64,000 bases of DNA from Polaromonas jejuensis NBRC 106434 (GTDB taxonomy: Bacteria > Pseudomonadota > Gammaproteobacteria > Burkholderiales > Burkholderiaceae_C). The stretch spans positions 1 to 64,000 of the forward strand of contig NZ_BCYO01000009.1 in the NCBI RefSeq assembly GCF_001598235.1, read 5' to 3'. Position 1 is the first letter of the stretch, and each line of letters starts with the position of its first letter. A program made the position numbers and the translations under genes. This document shows, piece after piece, positions 52,682 to 61,699 of the stretch. The notes below the pieces were generated by a model. It was not told where the DNA came from. It searched no databases and was given only the letters and a program-made list of their open reading frames with translations.

Positions 52682-53971
52682 ATGAAACTCCACTCCTACT
52701 GGACCGACAGCGCCCCGCTGTTTGCGCCCGCGCAAGAGGCCTTGCCGGCCCGTGCCGACGTGGTGATTGTGGGCGGTGGGTTTACCGGCCTGTCCGCCGC
52801 GTTGGCGCTGGCCAAGCGCGGCGCCAAGGTCGTGGTGCTGGAAGCCGGCGCCGTGGCCGGCGAAGCATCGGGCCGCAACGGCGGCCACGTCAATAACGGC
52901 CTGGCGGTGGACTACGCGCTGCTGGCCGAGCGTGTCGGCAGCGAAAAAGCCGGCGACTGGTACCGCGCCTATGATGCGGCGGTCAATACCGTGGCCCAAG
53001 TGATCCGCGAGGAAAACATAGACTGTTATTTCGAGCGCAACGGCAAACTCAAGCTGGCTTCGCGCCCCGCACATTACGACACGCTGGCGCGCGGCCTGGA
53101 CCGCCTGCGCCGCGAGGTCGATGCCGATGTGGAATTGCTCAACGCGTCCCAGGTCAGGCAGGAAGTCGATAGCGACAAGTTTTACGGCGGGCTGCTGCAA
53201 AAACGCAGCGGGCAAATGCACATGGGCTGTTTTGCCGTGGGCCTGGCGCAAGCGGCGATCAAGCACGGCGCGCAGATCCATGCGCAGACGCCGGCCATGA
53301 AGCTGGAACGCATCACGTCCACCGGCCACGCGCACCGTGTGCATACCGCGCGTGGCGTGATTGAGGCGGCGCAGGTGCTGGTTGCCACGGGCGCCACGCT
53401 GCATGGCAACTACGGCAGCTACGGTTTCTGGCGTCGGCGCATTGTGCCCATAGGCAGTTTCATCATCACCACCGAATCGCTGGGGCGCGAACGCGCGCTC
53501 AAGGTTTTGTCGGGCCGCCGCACCTATACGACGACGGCCAACATCCATAACTATTTCCGCCTCACGCACGACGACCGGCTGGTCTTTGGCGGGCGGGCGC
53601 GGTTTGCGATGTCAAGCCCGCAGTCGGACGCCAAAAGCGGCCTCATCCTGCAGCAGGCGCTGGCGCAGATGTTCCCTCAGCTCGGCGACGTGCGCATCGA
53701 CTACTGCTGGGGCGGCCTGGTCGATATGACGCAGGACCGGCTGCCGCACGCGGGCCAGCACAACGGTTTGTATTACTCGATGGGTTACAGCGGGCACGGC
53801 ACACAGATGTCGGTGCACATGGGCCAGTGCATGGCGCGTGTGATGGGCGGCGAGCTTTCGGCCAACCCCTGGCGCGACCTGCGCTGGCCGGCGATTCCGG
53901 GCCACTTCGGGCCGCCCTGGTTTTTGCCCGCGATCGGCCTGTACTACCGCCTCAAAGACAAATTGCTTTGA
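52682..53971 (+). CDS. FAD-dependent amine oxidoreductase, PuuB/OrdL-like
   Basis: DAO-family flavoprotein of 429 residues. VVIVGGGFTGLSAALALAKRG binds FAD in two overlapping parts (VVIVGGGFTGLSAA and LAKRG), followed by AGEASGRNGGHVNNG, the usual segment of gamma-glutamylputrescine oxidase-like enzymes. The C-terminus has GGLVDMTQDRLPHAG and YYSMGYSGHGTQMSVHMG. It is single-chain, unlike the three-subunit oxidases nearby. It lies between the HAD and binding-protein genes. It should oxidise a secondary or substituted amine to an aldehyde, which the flanking aldehyde dehydrogenases could then take. Confidence 0.88.
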   Translation: MKLHSYWTDSAPLFAPAQEALPARADVVIVGGGFTGLSAALALAKRGAKVVVLEAGAVAGEASGRNGGHVNNGLAVDYALLAERVGSEKAGDWYRAYDAAVNTVAQVIREENIDCYFERNGKLKLASRPAHYDTLARGLDRLRREVDADVELLNASQVRQEVDSDKFYGGLLQKRSGQMHMGCFAVGLAQAAIKHGAQIHAQTPAMKLERITSTGHAHRVHTARGVIEAAQVLVATGATLHGNYGSYGFWRRRIVPIGSFIITTESLGRERALKVLSGRRTYTTTANIHNYFRLTHDDRLVFGGRARFAMSSPQSDAKSGLILQQALAQMFPQLGDVRIDYCWGGLVDMTQDRLPHAGQHNGLYYSMGYSGHGTQMSVHMGQCMARVMGGELSANPWRDLRWPAIPGHFGPPWFLPAIGLYYRLKDKLL

Positions 53972-54027
53972 TCTCTTTGCTCTGACCTCTTTTAGTTGTT
54001 ATCGAACCACCACCCAGGAGAACCGCG

Positions 54028-55647
54028 ATGAACGAAAGCAAAAAACTGCAAGCCTTGATCGGCCCCCAGGAAAGCATGCGCGTGATGAACGCGATGCAGA
54101 CAGGCGCCAAGCGGCGCGATGTGCTCGCCATGCTCATGGCCGGCGGCATGCAGGCCACGCTGGCCGGTAGCCTGGCGGGCCTCGCCGGTGTTGCCCATGC
54201 GCAGACCCCGCGCCGTGGCGGACGGATTCGGGTGGCCGGCGCTACCGCTGCCATCAATGACACGCTGGATCCGGCCAAGCAGTCCAACCAGAGCGACTAC
54301 ATTCGCGGCAGCATGTTTTACAACGGCCTCACGGTGCTGGACGGCAGCCTCACGCCGCGCCCCGCGCTGGCCGAGGAGTTCACCACCAGGGATGCGACCA
54401 CCTGGGTCTTCAAGCTCCGCAAGGGCGTGCAGTTCCATGACGGCAAGCCGCTGGTCCCGGCCGACGTGGTGTTCTCGCTGATGCGCCACAAGGACCCGGC
54501 CACGGCCTCCAAGGCCAAGGCGCTGGCCGACCAGATTGAAGACGTCAAGGCCACCGGCCCGAACGAAGTCACGATCAGGCTGACTGCGCCTAACGCCGAC
54601 TTGCCGGTGATCCTGGGCACCTTCCACTTCCATATCGTCAAGGACGGCACCACCGACTTCAATGCCGGCATCGGCACCGGCCCTTACAAGGTCAAGGAAT
54701 TCAAGCCTGGCGTGCGCTCGATCGCGGTGCGCAACGACGCCTATTGGAAGCCTGGCCGTCCCTACCTCGACGAGATTGAATACGTAGGCATCGGCGACGA
54801 AGGCGCGCGCGTCAATGCGCTGCTGTCGGGCGACCTGGACCTGGTGGGCTCGGTCAATCCGCGTTCGGTGCAGCGGGTGCGCGACTCCGCCGGCCATGCG
54901 ATCTTTGAGACGCAGGCGGGCCAGTACACCGACCTGGTGATGCGTCGCGAGGGTGGCCCGGGCTCCAACCCCGACTTTGTGCTGGCCATGAAGTACCTGT
55001 TCGACCGCGAGCAGATGAAGCGCTCCATTGCGCTGGGCCATGCGGTCGTTGCCAATGACCAGCCTATCGATCCGACCAACCGCTTTTACTTCGCGGGCCT
55101 GCCGCAGCGCGCCTTCGATCTGGACAAGGCCAAGTTCCACCTGCAAAAAGCCAATCTGGGCAGTGCCCCGATTCCGGTTGTGGCCTCGCCCGCGGCGCTG
55201 TATTCTGTCGAGATGGCATTGGTGATGCAGCAGACGGCGCAGAAACTGGGCTTGAACCTGGACGTCAAACGCATGCCTGCCGACGGCTACTGGTCGAATC
55301 ACTGGATGAAGAGCCCGGTCGGTTTCGGCAACGTCAATCCGCGCCCCAGCGCCGACACGCTGTTCACGCAGTTCTTCAAGTCGGATGCGGCCTGGAACGA
55401 GTCGGGCTGGAAAAACGAGAAGTTCGACCAGCTGCTGGTTGCCGCGCGTGCCGAGACCGACGACACCAAGCGCCGCAAGATGTACGCCGACATGCAGGTG
55501 CTGGTGCACGAGCAGGGCGGCATCGGCATTCCGCTGTTCCTGGCCAGCATTGACGGCCACTCGAAGAAACTCAAGGGCTTGTCGCCTATCCCGGTCGGCG
55601 GCCTGATGGGCTACGCCTTCGCTGAACACGTCTGGCTGGAAGCATGA
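54028..55647 (+). CDS. Dpp/Opp-type ABC transporter substrate-binding protein
   Basis: Periplasmic binding protein (SBP_bac_5) of 539 residues and the twin of the protein at 36340-37959. A long N-terminal region with a twin-arginine-like motif (AKRRDVLAML) leads to an AHAQ cleavage site near residue 60, so export of the folded protein by Tat is possible. The family signature TWVFKLRKGVQFHDGKPL is present. Its stop overlaps the first permease gene (ATGA), so it heads the importer module. The ligand is likely a peptide-like or N-substituted amino compound, judged by the neighbouring oxidases. Confidence 0.92.
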   Translation: MNESKKLQALIGPQESMRVMNAMQTGAKRRDVLAMLMAGGMQATLAGSLAGLAGVAHAQTPRRGGRIRVAGATAAINDTLDPAKQSNQSDYIRGSMFYNGLTVLDGSLTPRPALAEEFTTRDATTWVFKLRKGVQFHDGKPLVPADVVFSLMRHKDPATASKAKALADQIEDVKATGPNEVTIRLTAPNADLPVILGTFHFHIVKDGTTDFNAGIGTGPYKVKEFKPGVRSIAVRNDAYWKPGRPYLDEIEYVGIGDEGARVNALLSGDLDLVGSVNPRSVQRVRDSAGHAIFETQAGQYTDLVMRREGGPGSNPDFVLAMKYLFDREQMKRSIALGHAVVANDQPIDPTNRFYFAGLPQRAFDLDKAKFHLQKANLGSAPIPVVASPAALYSVEMALVMQQTAQKLGLNLDVKRMPADGYWSNHWMKSPVGFGNVNPRPSADTLFTQFFKSDAAWNESGWKNEKFDQLLVAARAETDDTKRRKMYADMQVLVHEQGGIGIPLFLASIDGHSKKLKGLSPIPVGGLMGYAFAEHVWLEA

Positions 55648-56600
55648 ACCTGCAACTCCTGCGCCTTATCGCGGGCCGGCTGGCCGTGGGGCTGGTATCG
55701 CTTCTTATCGTGTCGGCCGTCGTGTTTACGATCACGGGTTTGTTGCCCGGCGACGCGGCGCAGGAGCAGCTGGGCCAGGAGGCGACGCCTGAAGCCCTGG
55801 CAGCGCTGCGCCAGCAAATGGGCCTCACGCAGTCCGGCCCGGAACGTTACTGGCAGTGGCTGAACGGCTTGCTGCGCGGCAACCCGGGCCAGTCGATTGT
55901 CAGCAGCGCACCGGTCGCCGACCTGATCGGCAGCCGGCTGCCCAACTCGCTGATGCTGGCCGGCGTGACCGCGCTGGTGTCGGTGCCGCTGGCGCTGCTG
56001 CTGGGCATTTTGTCGGCGGTCTGGCGCGGCTCCTGGTTTGACCGCGCCGCCAGCATGGGCGCGGTGGCCGTGGTCTCGGTGCCCGAATTTTTGGTCGCCA
56101 CACTCGCGGTGCTGGTGTTTGCGGTGCATTTGCGCTGGCTGCCGGCGCTGTCTTATTCGGTTGACATCTCGTCGCCGGGCCAGATGCTGCGCTCGTTTGC
56201 GATGCCGGTCATGAGCCTGTCCTGCGTGATCATTGCGCAGATGATGCGCATGACACGCGCTGCGGTGATTGACCAGCTGCGCGCGCCGTATATCGAGATG
56301 GTCAAGCTCAAGGGCGCTTCGCCTGCCCGCATGGTGCTGGCGCATGCCTTGCCCAACGCGATCGGCCCGATAGCCAATGCGGTGGCACTGAGCCTGTCGT
56401 ATTTGCTGGGCGGCGTGATCATTATCGAAACCATTTTTAACTACCCCGGCATCGCCAAACTCATGGTCGATGGCGTGAGCCAGCGCGACATGCCGCTGGT
56501 GCAAGCCTGCGCGATGATTTTTTGCGCTGCTTATCTGATTCTTGTGACGCTCGCCGATCTCTGCGGCATCGTCGCCAACCCAAGGCTGCGCCACCAATGA
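55644..56600 (+). CDS. Dpp-type ABC transporter permease 1
   Basis: Inner-membrane permease of 318 residues (DppB/OppB type). It has an N-terminal membrane anchor, the large early periplasmic region GLLPGDAAQEQLGQEATPEA, and the EAA loop around VKLKGASPARMVLAHALPNA in the last third. It overlaps the binding-protein gene and the second permease gene by four bases each. The partner subunits follow in order, so this is a complete importer. Confidence 0.92.
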   Translation: MNLQLLRLIAGRLAVGLVSLLIVSAVVFTITGLLPGDAAQEQLGQEATPEALAALRQQMGLTQSGPERYWQWLNGLLRGNPGQSIVSSAPVADLIGSRLPNSLMLAGVTALVSVPLALLLGILSAVWRGSWFDRAASMGAVAVVSVPEFLVATLAVLVFAVHLRWLPALSYSVDISSPGQMLRSFAMPVMSLSCVIIAQMMRMTRAAVIDQLRAPYIEMVKLKGASPARMVLAHALPNAIGPIANAVALSLSYLLGGVIIIETIFNYPGIAKLMVDGVSQRDMPLVQACAMIFCAAYLILVTLADLCGIVANPRLRHQ

Positions 56601-57472
56601 GCACCGCTATTGAAACCATTCCGCCCGCCGCCGTTCCGGCGCGCCTGGTGCCGCGCCTGTCGCGCTGGTCGCGTACCGGCCTGCTGGGTCTGGCGGTGCT
56701 GGTCTTCTGGCTGTTTATTGCGGCCGCAGGGCCGTGGATACTGCCGCACGGCTCGGCCGACATGAGCACGGCAGGCGTTTTTGACGCGATCAGCCGGACC
56801 CATTGGCTGGGCACCGATTACCTGGGCCGCGACATCCTGAGCCGCGTCATGGACGGCGCGCGCTACACCGTCGGCGTAGCGCTGGCCGCCACCGTGATGG
56901 CCTGCGCCGCGGGCACGCTGCTGGGCCTGCTGGCAGCCGTCAACGGCGGCTGGTTTGACGCCGTGTTGAGCCGGCTGCTGGATACGCTGGTGTCGATCCC
57001 GAGCAAGATGCTGGCGCTGATCATTGTGGCGGCTTTCGGCTCCTCGATACCGCTGTTGATCGTCACGGTGGCGGTGGTCTACACGCCGGGCGCTTACCGC
57101 ATCGCACGCGCGCTGGCGGTCAATATCAACGCCATGGACTATGTGACCGTGGCGCGCGCGCGCGGCGAAGGCCGCATGTACATCATGCTGCGCGAAGTGC
57201 TGCCCAATATCGCCGGCCCCTTGCTGGCCGATATGGGCCTGCGTTTTGTGTATGCCGTGCTGTTGTTGGCGAGCCTGAGTTTCCTTGGCCTGGGCGTGCA
57301 GCCGCCGGTGGCCGACTGGGGTTCGCTGGTGCGCGAAAACATCGGCGCCTTGCCGACCGGCGGCGCGGCGGTGATTGCGCCGGCGCTGGCGATTGCCACG
57401 CTCACGATTGCCGTGAACCTGGTCATAGACAACCTGCCCGGCCGGGCCCAAGCCAACCAGGAGAGCCGCTGA
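56597..57472 (+). CDS. Dpp-type ABC transporter permease 2
   Basis: Inner-membrane permease of 291 residues (DppC/OppC type), with a cytoplasmic N-terminus followed by one anchor helix. The LGTDYLGRDILSRVMDGARY segment, typical of the C-type subunit, is present, and the EAA loop lies around VTVARARGEGRMYIMLREVL. I use ATG 56597 (ATGA overlap), not the longer frame. Its TGA shares a base with the ATG of the ATPase gene. Confidence 0.92.
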   Translation: MSTAIETIPPAAVPARLVPRLSRWSRTGLLGLAVLVFWLFIAAAGPWILPHGSADMSTAGVFDAISRTHWLGTDYLGRDILSRVMDGARYTVGVALAATVMACAAGTLLGLLAAVNGGWFDAVLSRLLDTLVSIPSKMLALIIVAAFGSSIPLLIVTVAVVYTPGAYRIARALAVNINAMDYVTVARARGEGRMYIMLREVLPNIAGPLLADMGLRFVYAVLLLASLSFLGLGVQPPVADWGSLVRENIGALPTGGAAVIAPALAIATLTIAVNLVIDNLPGRAQANQESR

Positions 57473-59298
57473 TGGGCGCGAGTGTAGAAGTCAGCCACCT
57501 GAACATTGTGGCCCAGGCAGGCGGCAAAGACCTGCCTATCGTCACCGACGTGTCCTTCAGGATTGAGCCCGGCGAAGTGCTGGCGCTGATAGGCGAATCG
57601 GGCTCGGGCAAGACCACCATCGCCTTGTCGCTGATGGGGTATGCGCGCCAGGGCTGCCGGATTTCGGGCGGCACCATCCGTGTCGGCGATGTCGATGTAT
57701 TGGGCCTGTCGGCCGGCGAGCAGCGCAGCCTGCGCGGGCGCACCGTGTCTTACATCGCGCAAAGCGCGGCGGCGTCGTTCAACCCGTCGCGAACCATCAT
57801 GGACCAGGTCGTTGAGGTGGCCAGCATCCACGGGCTGATGCCGCGCGAGCAGGCCGAGGCCAAGGCCGTGGCGCTGTTCCGCGACCTGGCGCTGCCGAAT
57901 CCGCAAACCATTGGCCAGCGTTACCCGCACCAGGTCTCCGGCGGCCAGCTGCAGCGCCTGATGGCGGCCATGGCGCTGATTTGCGACCCGGCGCTAGTGA
58001 TCCTGGATGAGCCGACCACAGCACTCGACGTGACCACCCAGATCGAGGTGCTGCAGGCCTTTCGCCGCGTCGTGCGTGAGCGCAACACGACCGCCGTGTA
58101 TGTGACCCACGACCTGGCCGTGGTCGCGCAAATGGCCGACCGCATCCTGGTCTTGCGCCAGGGCCGGCAGCAGGAGCAGGCCGAGACCCGGCAGATCATT
58201 GAAAGCCCGCAGGATGACTACACCAAAAGCCTGATTGCCGCCGCCAAACCCGCGCCGCGTGATGCCGGCCGTCTGGCGCCGGATGCCGCAAGCACGCCGC
58301 TGCTGGAAGTGCGCAGCCTGATCGCCGGTTACGGCGCACTCGATAAGCGCGGCCTGCCAGCTTCGCCGGTGCTGAACGATGTGAGTTTTACATTGCATCG
58401 CGGCCAGGCGCTGGGGGTGATTGGCGAGTCGGGTTCGGGCAAGACCACGCTGGCGCGGGCCATCGCAGGCCTGGTCGCGCCCGCGCGCGGCCAGATTTTG
58501 TTTGACGGCCAGGCGCTGGCGCCCGAGGTGCCGGGGCGCAGCCGCGACCAGCTGCGGCGCGTGCAAATCGTGTTCCAGATGGCCGACACCGCGCTGAACC
58601 CGGCGCACACCATAGAGATGCTGTTGGCGCGGCCCCTGCAGCTGTATTTCGGCTTGAAGGGCGAGCCTTTGAAAAAGCGCATTGCCCAGTTGCTGGACCT
58701 GGTGCAGCTGCCCGCGCAGTGCGCGCAGCGGCTGCCGGGCGGCCTGTCGGGCGGGCAAAAACAGCGCGTCAATTTTGCGCGCGCGCTGGCCGCCGAGCCG
58801 GATCTGATCCTGTGCGATGAAGTCACCTCGGCGCTGGACACCGTGGTCGGCGCTGCGGTGCTTGACCTGCTGGCGCAGCTGCGCCGTGAACTCGGTTTGT
58901 CCTATGTGTTCATCAGCCACGACCTCAACACCGTGCGCGCCGTTTGCGACGACATTGTGGTTCTGTACGCGGGCAACAAGGTCGAGTCTGTGCCGCGCGC
59001 CGCCTTTTCGCAGGCTGCACGCCACCCTTACTTTGAATTGCTCGCGAGCTCGGTGCCCGAACTGCGCCAGGGCTGGCTGGACCAGCGCAGCAGCACCAGC
59101 CGCCTGGCCTTGCCGCCTATGGCGGTTGGCACACCGCCCAATCCCGAACTCTGCAGCTTTCTGGATCGTTGCCCCTTGCGTGTCTCCGGCGCCTGCGATA
59201 CCACCGCGCCGCCGCGCCGGCGCTTGAGCAGCGATGTGGAAATTCTGTGCCACCGCAGCGAAGCCGACCTGATAGCCCTGCAGCCCGCCAGCGTTTAA
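57472..59298 (+). CDS. Dpp-type ABC transporter ATPase, two domains fused
   Basis: Cytosolic ATPase of 608 residues joining the DppD-like and DppF-like halves. Each half has Walker A (GESGSGKTT), a signature (VSGGQLQRL; LSGGQKQRV) and Walker B (VILDEPTTALD; LILCDEVTSALD). The second Walker B has Val where Pro is usual. An oligopeptide/dipeptide C-terminal motif with paired Cys (CSFLDRCPLRVSGAC) near the end may bind a metal cluster, as in other OppD-type proteins. The fusion replaces the usual two genes. A 37-base gap leads to the next gene. Confidence 0.93.
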   Translation: MGASVEVSHLNIVAQAGGKDLPIVTDVSFRIEPGEVLALIGESGSGKTTIALSLMGYARQGCRISGGTIRVGDVDVLGLSAGEQRSLRGRTVSYIAQSAAASFNPSRTIMDQVVEVASIHGLMPREQAEAKAVALFRDLALPNPQTIGQRYPHQVSGGQLQRLMAAMALICDPALVILDEPTTALDVTTQIEVLQAFRRVVRERNTTAVYVTHDLAVVAQMADRILVLRQGRQQEQAETRQIIESPQDDYTKSLIAAAKPAPRDAGRLAPDAASTPLLEVRSLIAGYGALDKRGLPASPVLNDVSFTLHRGQALGVIGESGSGKTTLARAIAGLVAPARGQILFDGQALAPEVPGRSRDQLRRVQIVFQMADTALNPAHTIEMLLARPLQLYFGLKGEPLKKRIAQLLDLVQLPAQCAQRLPGGLSGGQKQRVNFARALAAEPDLILCDEVTSALDTVVGAAVLDLLAQLRRELGLSYVFISHDLNTVRAVCDDIVVLYAGNKVESVPRAAFSQAARHPYFELLASSVPELRQGWLDQRSSTSRLALPPMAVGTPPNPELCSFLDRCPLRVSGACDTTAPPRRRLSSDVEILCHRSEADLIALQPASV

Positions 59299-59335
59299 AG
59301 CCTGCTTCATCTGCCTAACCTGTTGATTCATCTCC

Positions 59336-60817
59336 ATGCCTTTGACCCTCTCCCAAACCGATCTGCTGCGCCAGCAGAACTTTATCAACCACCAATGGCA
59401 GGAGGCGCAAAGCGGCGCCTGGCTGCCGGTCAGCGACCCGGCCACGGGCCTTGACTTTGCCCATGTGCCCGACAGCGGCGCGGCCGATGCGCTGGCTGCC
59501 GTGGATGCCGCGCATGCGGCGTTCCCGGCCTGGCGTGCGCGCAGTGCGCGTGAACGCGCGCAATTTCTGAAACGCTGGCATGCGCTCATCATGGCCAACC
59601 AGCAGGACCTGGGCCGGCTGATCTCGCGCGAGCAGGGCAAACCGCTGGCCGAAGGCGTGGGCGAGGTCGCTTATGCCGCCAGTTATGTCGAGTGGTTTGC
59701 CGAAGAGGCGACCCGCACTTACGGCGACATGATTCCCGAGCCCGCGCGCGGCCGCAAACTCATGGTGGTCAAGGAGCCGGTTGGTGTGGTGGCCGCCATC
59801 ACGCCCTGGAACTTTCCCGCCGCCATGATCGCGCGCAAGATTGCGCCGGCGCTGGCCGCCGGCTGCACCGTGGTCGCCAAACCGGCCGAAGACACGCCGC
59901 TGACCTCGCTGGCGCTGGTGCTGCTCGCGCAGCAGGCCGGCCTGCCACCCGGCGTGCTGAACATGGTCACCGCCTCGCGCGAAAAAACGCCTGAAGTCGT
60001 GGATGTCTGGCTGGCCGACGCACGCGTGCGCAAGATCACCTTCACCGGCTCCACGCCGGTCGGCAAACACCTGGCGCGCGAGTCTGCGGGCACGCTGAAA
60101 AAACTCTCGCTGGAGCTGGGCGGCAACGCGCCCTTTATCGTTTTTGACGATGCCGATATCGACGCGGCGGTCAACGGCCTGATGGCGGCCAAATTCCGCA
60201 ACGGCGGCCAGACCTGTGTCTGCCCCAACCGTGTGTTTGTGCAGGGCGCCGTGCATGATGCGTTTGTGGAAAAACTGCGGGCGCGTGTGGGTGCGCTCAA
60301 GGTCGGGCCAGCCAGCGCACCCGACTCGCAGATCGGGCCGATGATCAACGCGCGCGCGGTAGAGAAGATTGAACGCCATGTCGCCGATGCCGTGGCCAAG
60401 GGCGCGCGCATCGCGGTGGGCGGCAAACGCCTGGAGGGCGCGGCCTATGCCAGCCCCAACTACTATGCGCCCACCGTGCTGACCGGCGCCCATTCCGGCA
60501 TGGCCTGCTCGCTGGAAGAAACCTTTGGCCCGGTGGTGCCGGTGACGCGCTTTGGCAGCGAGGCCGAGGTGATAGCCGCCGCCAACGACACGCCGTTTGG
60601 CCTGGCGGCGTACTTTTATTCCAGCAATATCGCGCGCGTCTGGCGCATGGCCGATGCGCTGGAGAGCGGTATCGTCGGCATCAACGAAGGCGCACTGGCC
60701 GCCGAAGTTGCGCCCTTCGGCGGCATCAAGGAATCGGGCTATGGCCGGGAGGGCTCGCGCTACGGGCTGGACGACTACATGCACACCAAATACCTGTGTC
60801 AGGGACAGCTGGCTTGA
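59336..60817 (+). CDS. NAD(P)-dependent succinate-semialdehyde dehydrogenase-type ALDH
   Basis: Aldehyde dehydrogenase of 493 residues closely following the GabD pattern: AAITPWNFPAAMIARKIAPA for the cofactor, TGSTPVGK, ELGGNAPFIVFDDAD (Glu) and GGQTCVCPNR (catalytic Cys with a second Cys two residues on). ETFGPVVPV and GGIKESGYGREGS are standard. It ends the + strand run and would oxidise a four-carbon semialdehyde made by the aminotransferase or oxidases to succinate. The exact aldehyde is an inference. Confidence 0.9.
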   Translation: MPLTLSQTDLLRQQNFINHQWQEAQSGAWLPVSDPATGLDFAHVPDSGAADALAAVDAAHAAFPAWRARSARERAQFLKRWHALIMANQQDLGRLISREQGKPLAEGVGEVAYAASYVEWFAEEATRTYGDMIPEPARGRKLMVVKEPVGVVAAITPWNFPAAMIARKIAPALAAGCTVVAKPAEDTPLTSLALVLLAQQAGLPPGVLNMVTASREKTPEVVDVWLADARVRKITFTGSTPVGKHLARESAGTLKKLSLELGGNAPFIVFDDADIDAAVNGLMAAKFRNGGQTCVCPNRVFVQGAVHDAFVEKLRARVGALKVGPASAPDSQIGPMINARAVEKIERHVADAVAKGARIAVGGKRLEGAAYASPNYYAPTVLTGAHSGMACSLEETFGPVVPVTRFGSEAEVIAAANDTPFGLAAYFYSSNIARVWRMADALESGIVGINEGALAAEVAPFGGIKESGYGREGSRYGLDDYMHTKYLCQGQLA

Positions 60818-61160
60818 GGCCGTAGCTATCGGCGCGGCTCAGCCCGCGGTTTTGGGGCTGCCGCCCGCAGGCATGGTGCTGCTTGCGGGTCGCCTTCCTT
60901 GACCGCCCAATGCAGCGCAACGACCGAGCCGACCGTCCTTCAGCCAGCCGGCGAGGCCGGTGACTTCGAGAATCACTGGCAGGCGGTCACGCAAACAGCC
61001 AGGCCAGTGCGCCAGCTTTTTACCGGCACGGTGAGCCGTTACGCACAGCGCACTGCGCTCGCTGATCGGGGCTGGCCACCCACGTTATCGCCCCCAGATA
61101 AACCGGGCGTAGACAGTGATTAAATTGGAAGCAAATAACCAAAAAGGCGCGCGCAGTCGC
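60818..61160. other. Gene-poor 343-base gap after the catabolic island
   Basis: I see no certain gene. A frame of about 74 codons from a TTG at 60899 (60899-61123) has no motif I recognise and poor start signals. CCCGCA/TGCGGG arms near 60866-60891 could form a hairpin but lack a T run. The stretch also carries a GTAGCTATC word near 60824 like the edge of the family 2 repeat. Confidence 0.45.
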
Positions 61161-61634
61161 TCAGCGTTTTTGCAGCAGCCCGCCCAGCATGCCCATCAGG
61201 TCGCCGCCATTGCCCAGGCCTTGCGCGGGCGCCTGGCCATCGGGCGTCAGGTGGTTGATCAGGCCAGGCAGCATTTGCGAGAGCTGGCCGGCGGCCTGGT
61301 CGGGCGCCACGCCCAGCCTGGCGGCGATGTCGGAAATGGTGCCGGCGCCCAGTGCGCTGGTGATTTGCTCGCCGGACACGGGCTGGTTGGGGCCGCCGCC
61401 AATCCAGGAGTTGATGGCGCCTCCCAGACCGGCCTGTTCAAACTTGCTCACCAGGCCGCCCAGGCCGCCGTGTTCACCATCGTTGCCCAGCATGCCCGTG
61501 GCAATCTGGAGCAGCTGCGGGTTGCTGGCCAGCATGCCCATCAGGCCGCCCAGACCGGTTGCGCCGGCCTCGCCCGAGGCGGGTTGCTGGCCCTGGTTCA
61601 TGACCGCGCCCAATACCGAATCAAGTAATCCCAT
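61161..61634 (-). CDS. YidB family protein (DUF937)
   Basis: Protein of 157 residues rich in Gly, Leu and Met with the DUF937/YidB layout: MGLLDSVLGAVMN at the start, LGGLVSKFEQAGLGGAINSW in the middle and ISDIAARLGVAPDQAAGQL near the end. The segment WIGGGPNQPVSGEQI is the family's most conserved part. The function of the family is not known. It is a single gene between the island and an MFS gene. Confidence 0.88.
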   Translation of the reverse strand: MGLLDSVLGAVMNQGQQPASGEAGATGLGGLMGMLASNPQLLQIATGMLGNDGEHGGLGGLVSKFEQAGLGGAINSWIGGGPNQPVSGEQITSALGAGTISDIAARLGVAPDQAAGQLSQMLPGLINHLTPDGQAPAQGLGNGGDLMGMLGGLLQKR

Positions 61635-61699
61635 AACAAACTCCTGAAGTTAAGAAGGACCGGCGCAGACATGCTGCACAGCAGCACTTCAACGGCGAT

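Noticed and set aside
60899..61123. Small gene of about 74 codons after the catabolic island
   Set aside because: TTG start, no ribosome-binding site and no recognisable motif; mentioned only in the gap entry.
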